Assembly: GCF_900114325.1 (NCBI RefSeq)
Contig: NZ_FOSR01000015.1
Coordinates: 20,572-84,571 of the forward strand
Length of the DNA stretch: 64,000 bases
Direction: 5' to 3'
From: Rhodanobacter glycinis
Lineage (GTDB): Bacteria > Pseudomonadota > Gammaproteobacteria > Xanthomonadales > Rhodanobacteraceae
Shown: positions 38,927 through 47,960 of the stretch, one piece after another
Position numbering within the stretch: the stretch's first letter is position 1
Layout of the letters: the number at the start of each line of letters is the position of its first letter
Made by a program: the position numbers and the translations under genes
The notes under the pieces: model-generated
What the model saw: the letters and a program-made list of their open reading frames with translations, nothing else
Databases searched by the model: none
Told to the model about the DNA's origin: nothing

Positions 38927-39608
38927 CCGTCACATTGTCCTTGCCACCGCCATCGAGGGCGGCCAGCAACAGGTGATCCACGCACTCTTGCGCGGCCAGG
39001 TCCTGGCGCCCGACCACGCCGGCGATCGCCTTGTCACCCACATCCTCGGTCAGGCCGTCACTGCACAACAAAAAAGCCATGCCGCGCGCCAGTTGCCCGC
39101 GTGCCATGCCAACGTGCAATTGATCGCTGGCCGTGATCCCGAGAGCCTGGGTAATCACGTTGCGATGCGGATGTCGGGCTGCCAGCGCGGGGTCGAGCGA
39201 GCCGATGGCGACCAGCTCCTGTACCAGCGAATGGTCATGGCTGATCTGCCGCAAACCGTCCTGCCAGAGGTAAACCCGACTGTCACCGACCCAGGCCACT
39301 TCATAACCGTCGCCAACCAGGCGCAGCGCCGCCACCGTCGTACCCATCGGCAGTGCATCGACACCGTGATCACGCGCATGCCCGAGCAAGCGGGCACCGG
39401 CACCACGCACGGCGTCCGCCAGGGATTGCCCCCGCGCCACCATGTCGACCACCGCATCGCGCACCAGCGCCGCGGCGACTTCGCCGTGCTGATGCCCGCC
39501 CATGCCATCCGCCACCAGGAACAGGCCCAGTGCCGCGTCGGCGTAATAGGTGTCCTCGTTGCGCGTACGGCGCAATCCGACGTGGGTTCCGTGTCCGAAT
39601 TCGATCAT
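38904..39608 (-). CDS. PP2C-family serine/threonine protein phosphatase
   Basis: A 234-residue PPM phosphatase. Metal-binding motifs are all visible: RTRNEDTYYAD, FLVADGMGGHQHGE, MGTTVAALRL, VAWVGDSRVYLW, FLLCSDGLTEDV and GGKDNVTAIVARV. The start ATG 39608 is preferred; GTG 39620 is in frame. No partner kinase gene is visible nearby. Such phosphatases often oppose Hanks-type kinases or serve type VI secretion regulation; the context here does not decide. Confidence 0.92.
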   Translation of the reverse strand: MIEFGHGTHVGLRRTRNEDTYYADAALGLFLVADGMGGHQHGEVAAALVRDAVVDMVARGQSLADAVRGAGARLLGHARDHGVDALPMGTTVAALRLVGDGYEVAWVGDSRVYLWQDGLRQISHDHSLVQELVAIGSLDPALAARHPHRNVITQALGITASDQLHVGMARGQLARGMAFLLCSDGLTEDVGDKAIAGVVGRQDLAAQECVDHLLLAALDGGGKDNVTAIVARVR

Positions 39609-39657
39609 GGCCTGCAGCACTCGTTATGCCGATGCAGCATGCCGGATACACCGACTG

Positions 39658-39686
39658 TTGTCACGGCAGATTTGCCCGCGTATGAT
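39658..39686 (+). promoter_or_regulatory. Sigma-70 promoter of tRNA-Ser
   Basis: TTGTCA (39658-39663) and TATGAT (39681-39686) with a 17-nt spacer, 33 nt before the mature tRNA-Ser start. Confidence 0.8.
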
Positions 39687-39719
39687 TGCCGGCTCGCACG
39701 CGCCACCGTGCACCCCATC

Positions 39720-40064
<345 letters not shown>

Positions 40065-40369
40065 ACCCGGCACACCCTGTGCCTCGCCCTACGGGCCGTC
40101 GGCTGTATCGATGTTCGACTACGGCATCCTGCCTTCGTCGTCGACAAACTTGCATCGGTTCCGCCTGGACTCGCCGGATGTGATCAAGATGCCTACCACC
40201 GGGTACAGACGGACACAGCAGAATTAGGAGTCGTCCGATTCCCTGCGCCACCGGTGGATCGCATCCTACTGACGCCCCCCGCCACGGAGTCACCGGCAGG
40301 ATGCCGGGCATCATCCCGGCGCGGATGATGGGCAACGGGGCAGCTTTCACTTTTGCCGAGGGTGTCCAC
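40065..40369. other. Intergenic region (305 nt) without recognised gene
   Basis: I see no family features in any frame and no tRNA. The only coding signal is a GAGG at 40358-40361 serving the small gene that starts at 40370. Confidence 0.55.
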
Positions 40370-40558
40370 GTGAACGATGCAAAACTTTCCGCCACTCATC
40401 TTGAGCTGCTGCGGGCGCTGTCCGCGCGTGGGCAAGTCCCCCGGGCCGAAGTGCCGGCGCAGTTGTGGGAAGGACTGGAGGCGCGCGGGCTACTTGAGCG
40501 AACGCTCGCGGGGTACCTGCGACTGACCAAATACGGTCGCACCGCGTTGAACGAGTAG
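40370..40558 (+). CDS. Small hypothetical protein, possible winged-helix fold
   Basis: A 62-residue protein from GTG 40370 (GAGG 8 nt upstream): NDAKLSATHLELLRALSARG, QLWEGLEARGLLERTLAGYL, RLTKYGRTALNE. The alternation of helices with a short strand pair at the end (GLLERTLAGYLRLTKYG) is reminiscent of a winged helix. An ATG at 40301 would add 23 residues without visible ribosome-binding site. I do not recognise the family. Confidence 0.6.
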   Translation: MNDAKLSATHLELLRALSARGQVPRAEVPAQLWEGLEARGLLERTLAGYLRLTKYGRTALNE

Positions 40559-40661
40559 ACAACCGTTCCAGCCGCCGTCCAATCGTCGAACACGCTGCGC
40601 ACCTTGACCGGCGCTGTTGGCCGGGTCGGCACGGACTCGTCCACGCAACATTCGTGACGCT

Positions 40662-41384
40662 TCATCCAGCTGCGGATTCTTCCTTCCGCCACAAACTCCC
40701 ACCCTCGCCGGCGCTTTTGTCCAGCGCATCCAGCAGGTGCTCGTGTGCGGCGGATTCGTCAGCACTTGCACGCAGCACTCGCGGGCGACGGGTCAGCGCC
40801 ACTGGCTGCAGGACACTGGAGACCCGGGACTCGGCAGTCTCTTCGAACCCCAGGTCGAGCGCGACCTGGCCCGAGGTCATCGACAGATAGACTTCGGCCA
40901 GCAGCAGTGCATCGATCAGGCCGCCGTGCAGGTCGCGCGCAGAATTGTCCACGCCCAGGCGTTTGCACAAGGCATCCAGGCTGTTGCGCTGGCCAGGGTA
41001 GCGTTCGCGCGCCATGGCCAGGGTATCGAGCACCGGACAATGGTCGGCGATGCGGCCGTAGTGGGCACCAGCGCGCGCCAGCTCTGCATCGAGGAAGCCG
41101 ACGTCGAAGCTGGCGTTGTGGATGATCAGTTCGGCGCCATCGATGTAGGCCAGGAACTCCTCGACCACGTCTTCGAAATGCGGCTTGTCGAGCAGGAATT
41201 CGTCGGCGATGCCGGTGACCTGTCGCGCGCCTTCGTCGATGGCACGATCCGGGTTGAGATAGGTCTGGTAATTGCGCCCGCTGGGGCGGCGTCCGACCAT
41301 CTCGACGCAGGCGATTTCGATCAGGCGATGCCCCTGGCGCACTTCCAGGCCAGTGGTTTCGGTATCGAGTACGACTTGTCTCAT
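40662..41384 (-). CDS. dnaQ: DNA polymerase III epsilon subunit (proofreading exonuclease)
   Basis: A 240-residue DEDDh exonuclease. Exo I is [11 protein letters not shown] (Asp7, Glu9), Exo II is [13 protein letters not shown], Exo III is [17 protein letters not shown] with the general-base His. The C-terminal tail would contact the alpha subunit. The ATG overlaps the rnhA stop as ATGA (41381-41384), so rnhA and dnaQ form one unit; in E. coli the same two genes are adjacent but divergent. Confidence 0.96.
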   Translation of the reverse strand: MRQVVLDTETTGLEVRQGHRLIEIACVEMVGRRPSGRNYQTYLNPDRAIDEGARQVTGIADEFLLDKPHFEDVVEEFLAYIDGAELIIHNASFDVGFLDAELARAGAHYGRIADHCPVLDTLAMARERYPGQRNSLDALCKRLGVDNSARDLHGGLIDALLLAEVYLSMTSGQVALDLGFEETAESRVSSVLQPVALTRRPRVLRASADESAAHEHLLDALDKSAGEGGSLWRKEESAAG

Positions 41385-41836
41385 GCCCTGTCCCGTTTGC
41401 CGTCGCGATACTGCTCGGCCTGTTCACGGGCGGCCTGGTCCACGCGCTCGTTCTCGGCGTGGCCGTTGTGTCCGCGCACCCATTGCCAGCGCACCTGATG
41501 CTTGCCCGTGGCATGGGAAAGACGTTCCCACAAATCCTGGTTCTTCACCGGCTGGCGGCCGGCCGTGCGCCAACCGTTGGCGCGCCATTTCGGCACCCAC
41601 TGCTCGATCCCCTGCATGACATAACGGGAGTCGGTGGTGAGCACCACCTGGCACGGGCGCGTCAATGCCTCCAGCGCACTGATGGCGGCCAGCAATTCCA
41701 TGCGGTTGTTGGTGGTATCCGGCTCGCCACCTGCCACGACGCGTTCCTTGCCGCCGGCCCGCAGCAGGGCAGCCCAGCCACCCGGGCCGGGATTGCCCAG
41801 GCACGCGCCATCGGTAAAAGCTTCAACATCAGTCAC
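41381..41836 (-). CDS. rnhA: Ribonuclease HI
   Basis: A 151-residue type I RNase H degrading RNA in RNA-DNA hybrids. The four catalytic acids are visible: Asp9 ([16 protein letters not shown]), Glu47 (NNRMELLA), Asp69 (TTDSRYV) and Asp133 (NERVDQAA). The basic handle region ([16 protein letters not shown]) is present. It is translationally coupled to dnaQ. Confidence 0.97.
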   Translation of the reverse strand: MTDVEAFTDGACLGNPGPGGWAALLRAGGKERVVAGGEPDTTNNRMELLAAISALEALTRPCQVVLTTDSRYVMQGIEQWVPKWRANGWRTAGRQPVKNQDLWERLSHATGKHQVRWQWVRGHNGHAENERVDQAAREQAEQYRDGKRDRA

Positions 41837-41981
41837 TCGGGTGCAACTCCTGGAAATGGGGAAAGAAGGGTGATCATGGCCCAGCGAACCGTCGAAAAAC
41901 CGGCCTCGCAGGCAGGTACTTGGCCAGCTTCGCTGTCGTGAAGCACCCCGCCTCGAACGTTTCTGCGGCCCATGCTCGGGA

Positions 41982-42668
41982 TCACGCGGCCGAGCTTCGC
42001 CTGGCGCCGGAAGCCAGGCTGGTCCCGGCGCGTGCCGGCACGGAATGCTGGCGCAATCGTATCGGCTGGCTCATGGAGCGGCGCTTGCGTGCCACCAGCA
42101 CGTACCCCCCTCCCAGCGGATGGACGTTCGCGTGCGCATCGACCTGCAGACTTGGCCACAACCGACCCACGCGCTGGACTCGCTCGACCAGCAAATCGGC
42201 CCGCCGCAACCAGCCGCCAAGTTGCAATGGCGTGTTCAAGTGAGCCTCGGTGCCATGCATGCGCCAGTGCCACCACGGCGACCAGCCGCCGAACGGGTGC
42301 ACCCCGGTCAACGCAAGCACGCCGCCCGGTGCCAGGCATCGGATGATGTCGCCAAGCAAGGCGGGCGGCAGCGGCGCCATTTCCAGCGCGTGCCGAAGCA
42401 GCACCAGGTCGAAGGCGTCGTCGATGAACGGCATCGGCTCGCGCGGGCTGGCGCGCACATCGCCACCAAGTCGCTCCCCGGACAGGCGAAGCCGGGTCCA
42501 GTGCCCCAGCAGCGGCAAGGCGGGCGGCGCGTCATCGGGCGCGGCCGACACCAGCAGGCCGCGCGTTCCCGCGCAGCGCTGCAGCATGGGCATCAGCGCG
42601 GCCATCTCCTCGGCCAGCAATCCCCTCATGGGCGCGCTGGCATAGATGTCGTGGTCACGCTTTGACAT
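41982..42668 (-). CDS. Class I SAM-dependent methyltransferase-like protein
   Basis: A 228-residue protein. The core resembles a type 11 methyltransferase fold: [40 protein letters not shown] matches the post-motif II/III region. The N-terminal GxGxG-like motif is poorly conserved ([13 protein letters not shown]), so SAM binding may be altered. The C-terminus ends in a basic, probably disordered tail. The start ATG 42668 is used; it is divergent from gloB. Genes of this type commonly neighbour gloB/rnhA in proteobacteria. Confidence 0.75.
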   Translation of the reverse strand: MSKRDHDIYASAPMRGLLAEEMAALMPMLQRCAGTRGLLVSAAPDDAPPALPLLGHWTRLRLSGERLGGDVRASPREPMPFIDDAFDLVLLRHALEMAPLPPALLGDIIRCLAPGGVLALTGVHPFGGWSPWWHWRMHGTEAHLNTPLQLGGWLRRADLLVERVQRVGRLWPSLQVDAHANVHPLGGGYVLVARKRRSMSQPIRLRQHSVPARAGTSLASGARRSSAA

Positions 42669-42873
42669 GCGTCGAACGGCTCGTCGCGGGGCGGAAACCC
42701 GGTCAGTGTACTGGTTGGCGATGCAAAGACGAACCACCGCACGAGGCTGAATGACCGAACGGGCATTTAACCGTCACCTAACGAGAGAGCGGACACCGGG
42801 CCTTATAGTCGGGGACTTCGCCTGGACATGGCCGTCACGACGACTGTTCCAGGCCCTTGCGCGGAGCGTCCAC

Positions 42874-43638
42874 TTGCACGTCGTACCGATCCCGGCCCTT
42901 GCCGACAACTACATCTGGTTGCTGCACGACGGGCATGGCTCGGCACTGGTTGTCGACCCGGGCGAGTCGGCTCCGGTCGAGGCGGCGCTTGCCGCCTCGG
43001 GGCTGACCCTTCGCGCGATCCTGCTGACGCATCATCATCCCGATCACATTGGCGGCGCGGCGGCATTGCGCGAATCGCATGGCGTGCCGGTATATGCACC
43101 CGCCGACGAGCGCATCGACCTGGCCACCCACCACGTGGCTGACGGCGATACCGTGATGCTCCCATCCCCCGCCGCACGGTTTCGGGTCATCGCGGTTCCC
43201 GGCCATACCACCAGCCACGTGGCATACGTGGGCGAAGGCGTGCTGCTGTGCGGCGACACCCTGTTCAGCCTGGGCTGCGGGCGCATGTTCGAGGGAACCC
43301 CGGCGCAGATGCTGGCGTCGCTGGACCGACTCGCGACCCTGCCCGGCGACACGCGGGTGTGCTGTGGCCATGAATACACGGCGGCCAACGGGCGCTTTGC
43401 CAGCACCATCGAGCCGGAAAATGCCGCGCTTGCCGCCCGCGTGCAGCAGGTCGCGACGCTTCGCGCGGCGAACCGACCCAGTGTGCCTGGCACGCTGGCC
43501 GACGAGCTCGCCGCCAATCCGTTCCTGCGCGTCGACAGCCACGCGGTGATCGACTGGTGCCGGCGTCACGAAGTACACACCGATGACCGGATTGCCCGCT
43601 TCGCCGCGCTGCGCGGCGCCAAGGACACATTCGGATGA
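42874..43638 (+). CDS. gloB: Hydroxyacylglutathione hydrolase (glyoxalase II)
   Basis: A 254-residue metallo-beta-lactamase-fold enzyme that hydrolyses S-lactoylglutathione in methylglyoxal detoxification. The metal motif is LLTHHHPDHIGG; further ligands are in VPGHTTSHVAYV, LLCGDTLFSLGCGRMFEG and CCGHEYTAANGRFA. The start is TTG 42874 with GGAG at 42863-42866 (7-nt spacing) giving the standard N-terminus (HVVPIPALADNYIWLL); the ATG at 42751 adds a non-homologous extension. It overlaps the next gene by ATGA. Confidence 0.95.
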   Translation: MHVVPIPALADNYIWLLHDGHGSALVVDPGESAPVEAALAASGLTLRAILLTHHHPDHIGGAAALRESHGVPVYAPADERIDLATHHVADGDTVMLPSPAARFRVIAVPGHTTSHVAYVGEGVLLCGDTLFSLGCGRMFEGTPAQMLASLDRLATLPGDTRVCCGHEYTAANGRFASTIEPENAALAARVQQVATLRAANRPSVPGTLADELAANPFLRVDSHAVIDWCRRHEVHTDDRIARFAALRGAKDTFG

Positions 43639-44891
43639 ACGACCGGCGCTGGCGATCCCTGTTGCCACTGGCCATGGCCACCCTGCTGGGTGCCTGTGCC
43701 ACGGCGCCACGACCCCGTCACGCGCCACAGATCATTCTGCCGGCTCCTGTCGTGCCCACGGCACCCGCCCGCGTCAAGGCCCTGCTTCCGACTCATTCCG
43801 AGGACGTCTGGAGCAGGCTTCGACAGAGTTTCGCGATGTCCGATTGCGATGCCGACCCGCAGATTCTTTCCTGGGCCCGCCGTTACACCCGCGACCCGCA
43901 GCGTTTTGAAGCCCATGTTCGCGAGATCATGCCGCGCCTGACCTACGTGGAGCAGGTCGCCGCCAAGCACGATGTCGCCGGCGAGTTTGTGCTGCTGCCC
44001 TGGGTGGAAAGCCACTTCCAGCCGGTATCGGGCCACGGCCGCCACCGGGCCGCCGGCATGTGGCAGATCGTACCGAGCACGGCCCGGGCCATCGGCCTGA
44101 AGGTCGGCCATGATTACGACGGTCGCTATGACGTACCCGCAGCCACCGAAAGCGTGATGGCCCTGCTCAGTCGCTACCATGGCGACCTGCACGACTGGCG
44201 ACTGGTTGACTACGCCTATAACCGTGGCGAATTCGCAGTGCGCCGGTTGGTGCAGCAGCATGGCGCGCCAGCAGACGAGCCCGTGATTCCCAAACTGCCG
44301 GTTTCACGCACGACGCGCGAACACCTGACCAAGCTGCTGGCTATCGCCTGTGTGGTGCGCGAACCGTCCCGTTTCCATGTCAGCCTGCCATTGCTGCCAG
44401 CAGGGGATCATCTGGAAACGGTCGAAGTGAAACACCCGATGCCGTTGAGCAAGGCAGCCGCGCGCGCGGACATGCCCTTGCGCAAGCTAAAGCACCTCAA
44501 CTCGGCCTACCGCAATGGACACATCGCGGTAGCCAGCACACCGGCACATCTGCTGCTTCCACGCCACCGCGCCGCGCAATGGCGCGATGCCGCCCGGCAG
44601 GCCGAAGACGGCAACCTGACCGCCAGTGTCATGCCGCAGCCGATCACGCTGCCTTCGCTGTCGTCTCCAGACAACGGTCCGACGTCGCAGAGCGAGGTCG
44701 AGCAATCCCCACCGCTGGATTCATCGGCATCCTCCACGCCAACGCGCCATCACACCGTGCGCCCCGGCGAAAGCCTGTGGTCGATCGCCCGCCATTATTC
44801 GATAAGCGTGGCCAAACTCGAACGCTGGAACCACCTGCACAAGCACAAGATCAAACCCGGCCAGGTGCTCAAGGTCAGCGCACCAGGCTGA
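43635..44891 (+). CDS. Membrane-bound lytic transglycosylase with LysM domain (MltD-like lipoprotein)
   Basis: A 418-residue predicted lipoprotein: lipobox LLGAC with Cys21. The transglycosylase (SLT) domain has the catalytic Glu124 in LLPWVESHFQP, followed by AAGMWQIVPSTARAIGLKV. The C-terminus carries one LysM motif (HTVRPGESLWSIARHYSIS, about 372-416) for peptidoglycan binding. It cleaves glycan strands forming anhydromuropeptides, the material NagZ recycles. The ATG overlaps the gloB stop. Confidence 0.92.
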   Translation: MNDRRWRSLLPLAMATLLGACATAPRPRHAPQIILPAPVVPTAPARVKALLPTHSEDVWSRLRQSFAMSDCDADPQILSWARRYTRDPQRFEAHVREIMPRLTYVEQVAAKHDVAGEFVLLPWVESHFQPVSGHGRHRAAGMWQIVPSTARAIGLKVGHDYDGRYDVPAATESVMALLSRYHGDLHDWRLVDYAYNRGEFAVRRLVQQHGAPADEPVIPKLPVSRTTREHLTKLLAIACVVREPSRFHVSLPLLPAGDHLETVEVKHPMPLSKAAARADMPLRKLKHLNSAYRNGHIAVASTPAHLLLPRHRAAQWRDAARQAEDGNLTASVMPQPITLPSLSSPDNGPTSQSEVEQSPPLDSSASSTPTRHHTVRPGESLWSIARHYSISVAKLERWNHLHKHKIKPGQVLKVSAPG

Positions 44892-45083
44892 TCCCGGTCT
44901 CGCACGACCCCGGACGCCAGGATTCGACCCGCAACCATGGACAGCAGCGGCGACGGATTCCGACACCGTGCTTCCGTCGGCATGCATCCATGATGCGCTC
45001 GACGGCTTTTGTCTTGGACCGCCACCCCCGGGTCGCTCGCACGAATCGCCCAACCCCGCTCCCACACCGCAAACGCCCATGCA

Positions 45084-45111
45084 AAAAGGGCAGCCCGCGG
45101 GCTGCCCTTTT
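45084..45111. terminator. Bidirectional terminator between the MltD-like gene and ppiD
   Basis: AAAAGGGCAGCCC (45084-45096) and its exact reverse complement (45099-45111) form a 13-bp stem with A/T-rich ends, placed between two convergent genes. Confidence 0.88.
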
Positions 45112-45144
45112 CAATCCGTCACGGATTCACCGTATTCGTCGGGA

Positions 45145-47064
45145 TTACATCCGATCCTCGGCAATCTTGACCGGCGTCTTCGCCTTCAGGATGTCGATGA
45201 AACCGTGCGTCGCCATATTGCCGAATGCCTGAGCCATCTGATTGCGCAGCTGCTCGCGCTGGGCCGGCGTGATCTTGGCGAGATCGCCACCTTGCACCTT
45301 GTCCACGCCCACGATGGCGAAGACCCCGTCACCCACGGCCACGCTGGAGAACTCCGGCTTGTCCTTGGCCGGATGCGGCAACAGGAAGGCCTGGCTGCGA
45401 ACCTGCGCGGGCATGCTCTGGGCTGACGGCGCCCGCGGCATGCGCATGGCATCGCTGACGCTCACCACGTTGGCCCCCGCGGACTTCGCCACGGCCTGGA
45501 TGTCCTCGCCCTTGCGCAGGCGTGCAAGCAAGCCATCGGCACGCTGCTTCGCGGCGGCAATCACGCGATCATCGAGGATCTTCTGCTTGATGCTGTCGCT
45601 GACCTCGGCCAACGGGCGCACGGCCTTCGGCTCGTGCTTGTCCACACGCACCACCACGGCGTCATCCGTGCCCAGGTTGATCAGGCTGGAATTGTTGCCC
45701 TGGGCCAGCACGTCGTCCGAGAACGCCGCGGCGATGACCTTGGCGTTTGCGGCAATCCCGGTGCCACCGCTGTGGGAAAACAGACCGGTGGTCTTGACCG
45801 GCAGGTCCAGGTTTTTGGCCGCCGTGTCCAGCGAGCCGGGGGTCTGGTAGCTCGCGTCGGCCAGCTTGCCCGCCACTTCATTGAACTTGTGCTCGCGGTC
45901 CGCCTTGATGGCTTCCTGCGCCAGCTCGGCCCGCACCTGGTCGAACGGCTTGATCTTGCCGCTCTGGACATCACGCAGGTAAATGATGTGGTAACCCTCG
46001 GGCGACAGCACCGGCTTGGAAATCTCGCCTTTCTTCAAGGAGAACATGGCCGTGTCGAAGGCGGCGTTGGTCACGCCCTTCTGCAGCCAGCCCAGGTTGC
46101 CGCCCTGGCTCTTCGAACCCAGGTCGTCCGAATCCTTCTTGGCCAATTCGGCAAAATCGGCGGGCGTGGCTTCGGCAGCGATCTTGTCGGCCTTGGCCAG
46201 TGCGGCCTTCTGCTGCGCCGGCGTGGCATTCTTCGGCACGTTGATCAGGATGTGCGAAACCAGTCGCTGTTCCGGCTGTACGAAGCGCGACTTTTCGTCC
46301 TGGTAACGCTTCTTCAGCTCGTCCTCGCTGGGTTGCGCATCGAGTTTGAGGTCGGCGTCGTTCACTTCGATGTATTTCAGCGATACCTGTTCCGGCCGCA
46401 TGAAATCGGCCTGATGACCCTTGTAGTAGCTGGCGATCTCGTCGTCGGTCACGGTACTGTTTGCCGGCGCGGGACGGGGCAAGGTGAAGTACTGCACGTC
46501 GCGACGCTGCAGCTGCAAGTCGAGGTAACGGTCCATGTCCGCATCGGTGACGATGGCACTGTCGTTGATCGCATCGGGCAACAACGCAACCGCCATGCTC
46601 GAGCTCTGCTGCTCCTCGAACATTTCCGGCGTCATGCGATTGGCGGCCAGCACCGAACGATAGGTCTCGGGATCGAACTTGCCATTGACCTGGAAGGCCG
46701 GCACGTTCGCGATGGCGTCGCGCAGCGCCTGGGTCGACACGCGCATGCCAAGGTCGCCATTGGCCTTGAGCAGCAGTTGCTGGTCTACCATCGCATCCAG
46801 GATACGGCGCTTGTTGGCGGGTTTCTCGAAGGCCGTACCATCGAACTGGTCGCCTTCCTGGGCCATTGCCTGCTGGCGGATCTGGTTCATCCGGTCGCGG
46901 AATTGCTGCTGGCTGATCTCATGCTTGCCGACTTTCGCCACGTAGGTATCCACGCGCGAACTGAAATAACCTTCGATGCCGAAAAACGACATCGCGAAGG
47001 TGGCAACGCCCAGCACGATGATGGCTGGCCACCCCTTCATCTTCTCACTCATTGCCTGCAGCAT
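45145..47064 (-). CDS. ppiD: Periplasmic folding chaperone PpiD-like (SurA N / parvulin)
   Basis: A 639-residue protein anchored by one N-terminal helix (WPAIIVLGVATFAMSFFGIEGYF, seen in two parts around residues 12-34). The SurA-type N-domain follows (VGKHEISQQQFRDRMNQIRQQ), then a parvulin domain (VSHILINVPKNATPAQQ ... GGNLGWLQKG ... YHIIYLRDVQ) and a C-terminal domain. PpiD assists proteins leaving the Sec translocon. The start ATG 47064 has GGAAGAG upstream. It follows hupB, as in E. coli, but with two tRNA genes in between. Confidence 0.93.
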   Translation of the reverse strand: MLQAMSEKMKGWPAIIVLGVATFAMSFFGIEGYFSSRVDTYVAKVGKHEISQQQFRDRMNQIRQQAMAQEGDQFDGTAFEKPANKRRILDAMVDQQLLLKANGDLGMRVSTQALRDAIANVPAFQVNGKFDPETYRSVLAANRMTPEMFEEQQSSSMAVALLPDAINDSAIVTDADMDRYLDLQLQRRDVQYFTLPRPAPANSTVTDDEIASYYKGHQADFMRPEQVSLKYIEVNDADLKLDAQPSEDELKKRYQDEKSRFVQPEQRLVSHILINVPKNATPAQQKAALAKADKIAAEATPADFAELAKKDSDDLGSKSQGGNLGWLQKGVTNAAFDTAMFSLKKGEISKPVLSPEGYHIIYLRDVQSGKIKPFDQVRAELAQEAIKADREHKFNEVAGKLADASYQTPGSLDTAAKNLDLPVKTTGLFSHSGGTGIAANAKVIAAAFSDDVLAQGNNSSLINLGTDDAVVVRVDKHEPKAVRPLAEVSDSIKQKILDDRVIAAAKQRADGLLARLRKGEDIQAVAKSAGANVVSVSDAMRMPRAPSAQSMPAQVRSQAFLLPHPAKDKPEFSSVAVGDGVFAIVGVDKVQGGDLAKITPAQREQLRNQMAQAFGNMATHGFIDILKAKTPVKIAEDRM

Positions 47065-47134
47065 GAACTCTTCCCGCAATTCGAATGATGGTGGTACCCG
47101 GGAGGCCGGGCACAAGAACCCCTAGCATAAATGA

Positions 47135-47159
47135 CAAGGGCGCCACGTGGGCGCCCTTG
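47135..47159 (-). terminator. Hairpin after the tRNA-Val/tRNA-Asp pair
   Basis: CAAGGGCGCC (47135-47144) pairs with GGCGCCCTTG (47150-47159) over ACGTG; a T-rich stretch follows on the minus strand. It separates the tRNAs from ppiD. Confidence 0.7.
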
Positions 47160-47166
47160 CGTTCTC

Positions 47167-47243
47167 TGGCGGAGCGGACGGGACTCGAACCCGCGACCTC
47201 CGGCGTGACAGGCCAGCATTCTAACCAGCTGAACTACCGCTCC
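47167..47243 (-). tRNA. tRNA-Asp (anticodon GTC), second copy
   Basis: 77 nt with encoded CCA; identical in sequence to the tRNA-Asp at 33845-33921. It lies 7 nt downstream of tRNA-Val. Confidence 0.97.
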
Positions 47244-47250
47244 GCATTTC

Positions 47251-47325
<75 letters not shown>

Positions 47326-47344
47326 AAAACCAAGCGGAAGCCGC

Positions 47345-47617
47345 TTAGTTTAGGGCGTCCTTGAGCGTCTTGCCAGCCTTGAAGGCAGGAACCTTCGAAG
47401 CCTTGATCTTGATCGTCTCGTTGGTGCGCGGATTGCGACCCGTACGAGCAGCGCGCTTGCGCACGGTGAAGGTGCCGAAGCCGACCACCGAAACGTCGTC
47501 ACCCTTCTTCAGGGCCTTCTGGACGGTTTCAAAGAAAGCCTCGAGGGCACGGCCGGAATCGGCCTTGGTGAGCTCGGCCTTCTCGGCGATGGCGTTGATC
47601 AGATCGGTTTTATTCAT
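47345..47617 (-). CDS. hupB: DNA-binding protein HU (beta type)
   Basis: A 90-residue HU protein that bends and compacts DNA. Typical features: [17 protein letters not shown] at the start, [20 protein letters not shown] in the DNA-clasping arm, and [16 protein letters not shown] at the end. AAGGGAG lies upstream of the ATG at 47617. A promoter candidate is at 47769-47797, implying a 5' leader of about 150 nt. Confidence 0.98.
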   Translation of the reverse strand: MNKTDLINAIAEKAELTKADSGRALEAFFETVQKALKKGDDVSVVGFGTFTVRKRAARTGRNPRTNETIKIKASKVPAFKAGKTLKDALN

Positions 47618-47960
47618 TGAGTCACTCCCTTAAACGTTTTTGTGCGGCCCGCATGGTCAGTCTGGGACGAAACGACACCACCATCGAATGGTTGATTCCT
47701 CGAAGGTGCCGCCTCGCGGCCCCGCATCGCAACACCCTCGAACGGCGGTGCATTGGTTGCGGTGACTCTTTATACCAGTGCCCCTCAGGCTCCGCAACAC
47801 TAGGAATACCAAGGCTTCCCACGGTTCAGGTGATATCCGGGAAGCACTTGCACCGGACTGCGCAAAGCCGTATGGAAAAGCTCCGCAAACATGCGCAAAA
47901 CCGCCTTCGGCCGGCAACGCAATTGCCGCCGGCCGGAAGGTCGATCCGGAACCGTCAGGA
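47618..47960. other. hupB upstream region (343 nt), no gene
   Basis: Holds the hupB ribosome-binding site, a probable 5' leader and the promoter at 47769-47797. The remaining about 160 nt next to the lon stop show nothing I can name; open frames here have no family features. Confidence 0.6.
47769..47797 (-). promoter_or_regulatory. Candidate promoter of hupB
   Basis: On the minus strand TTGCGG (47797-47792) and TATAAA (47774-47769) are exactly 17 nt apart. Confidence 0.65.
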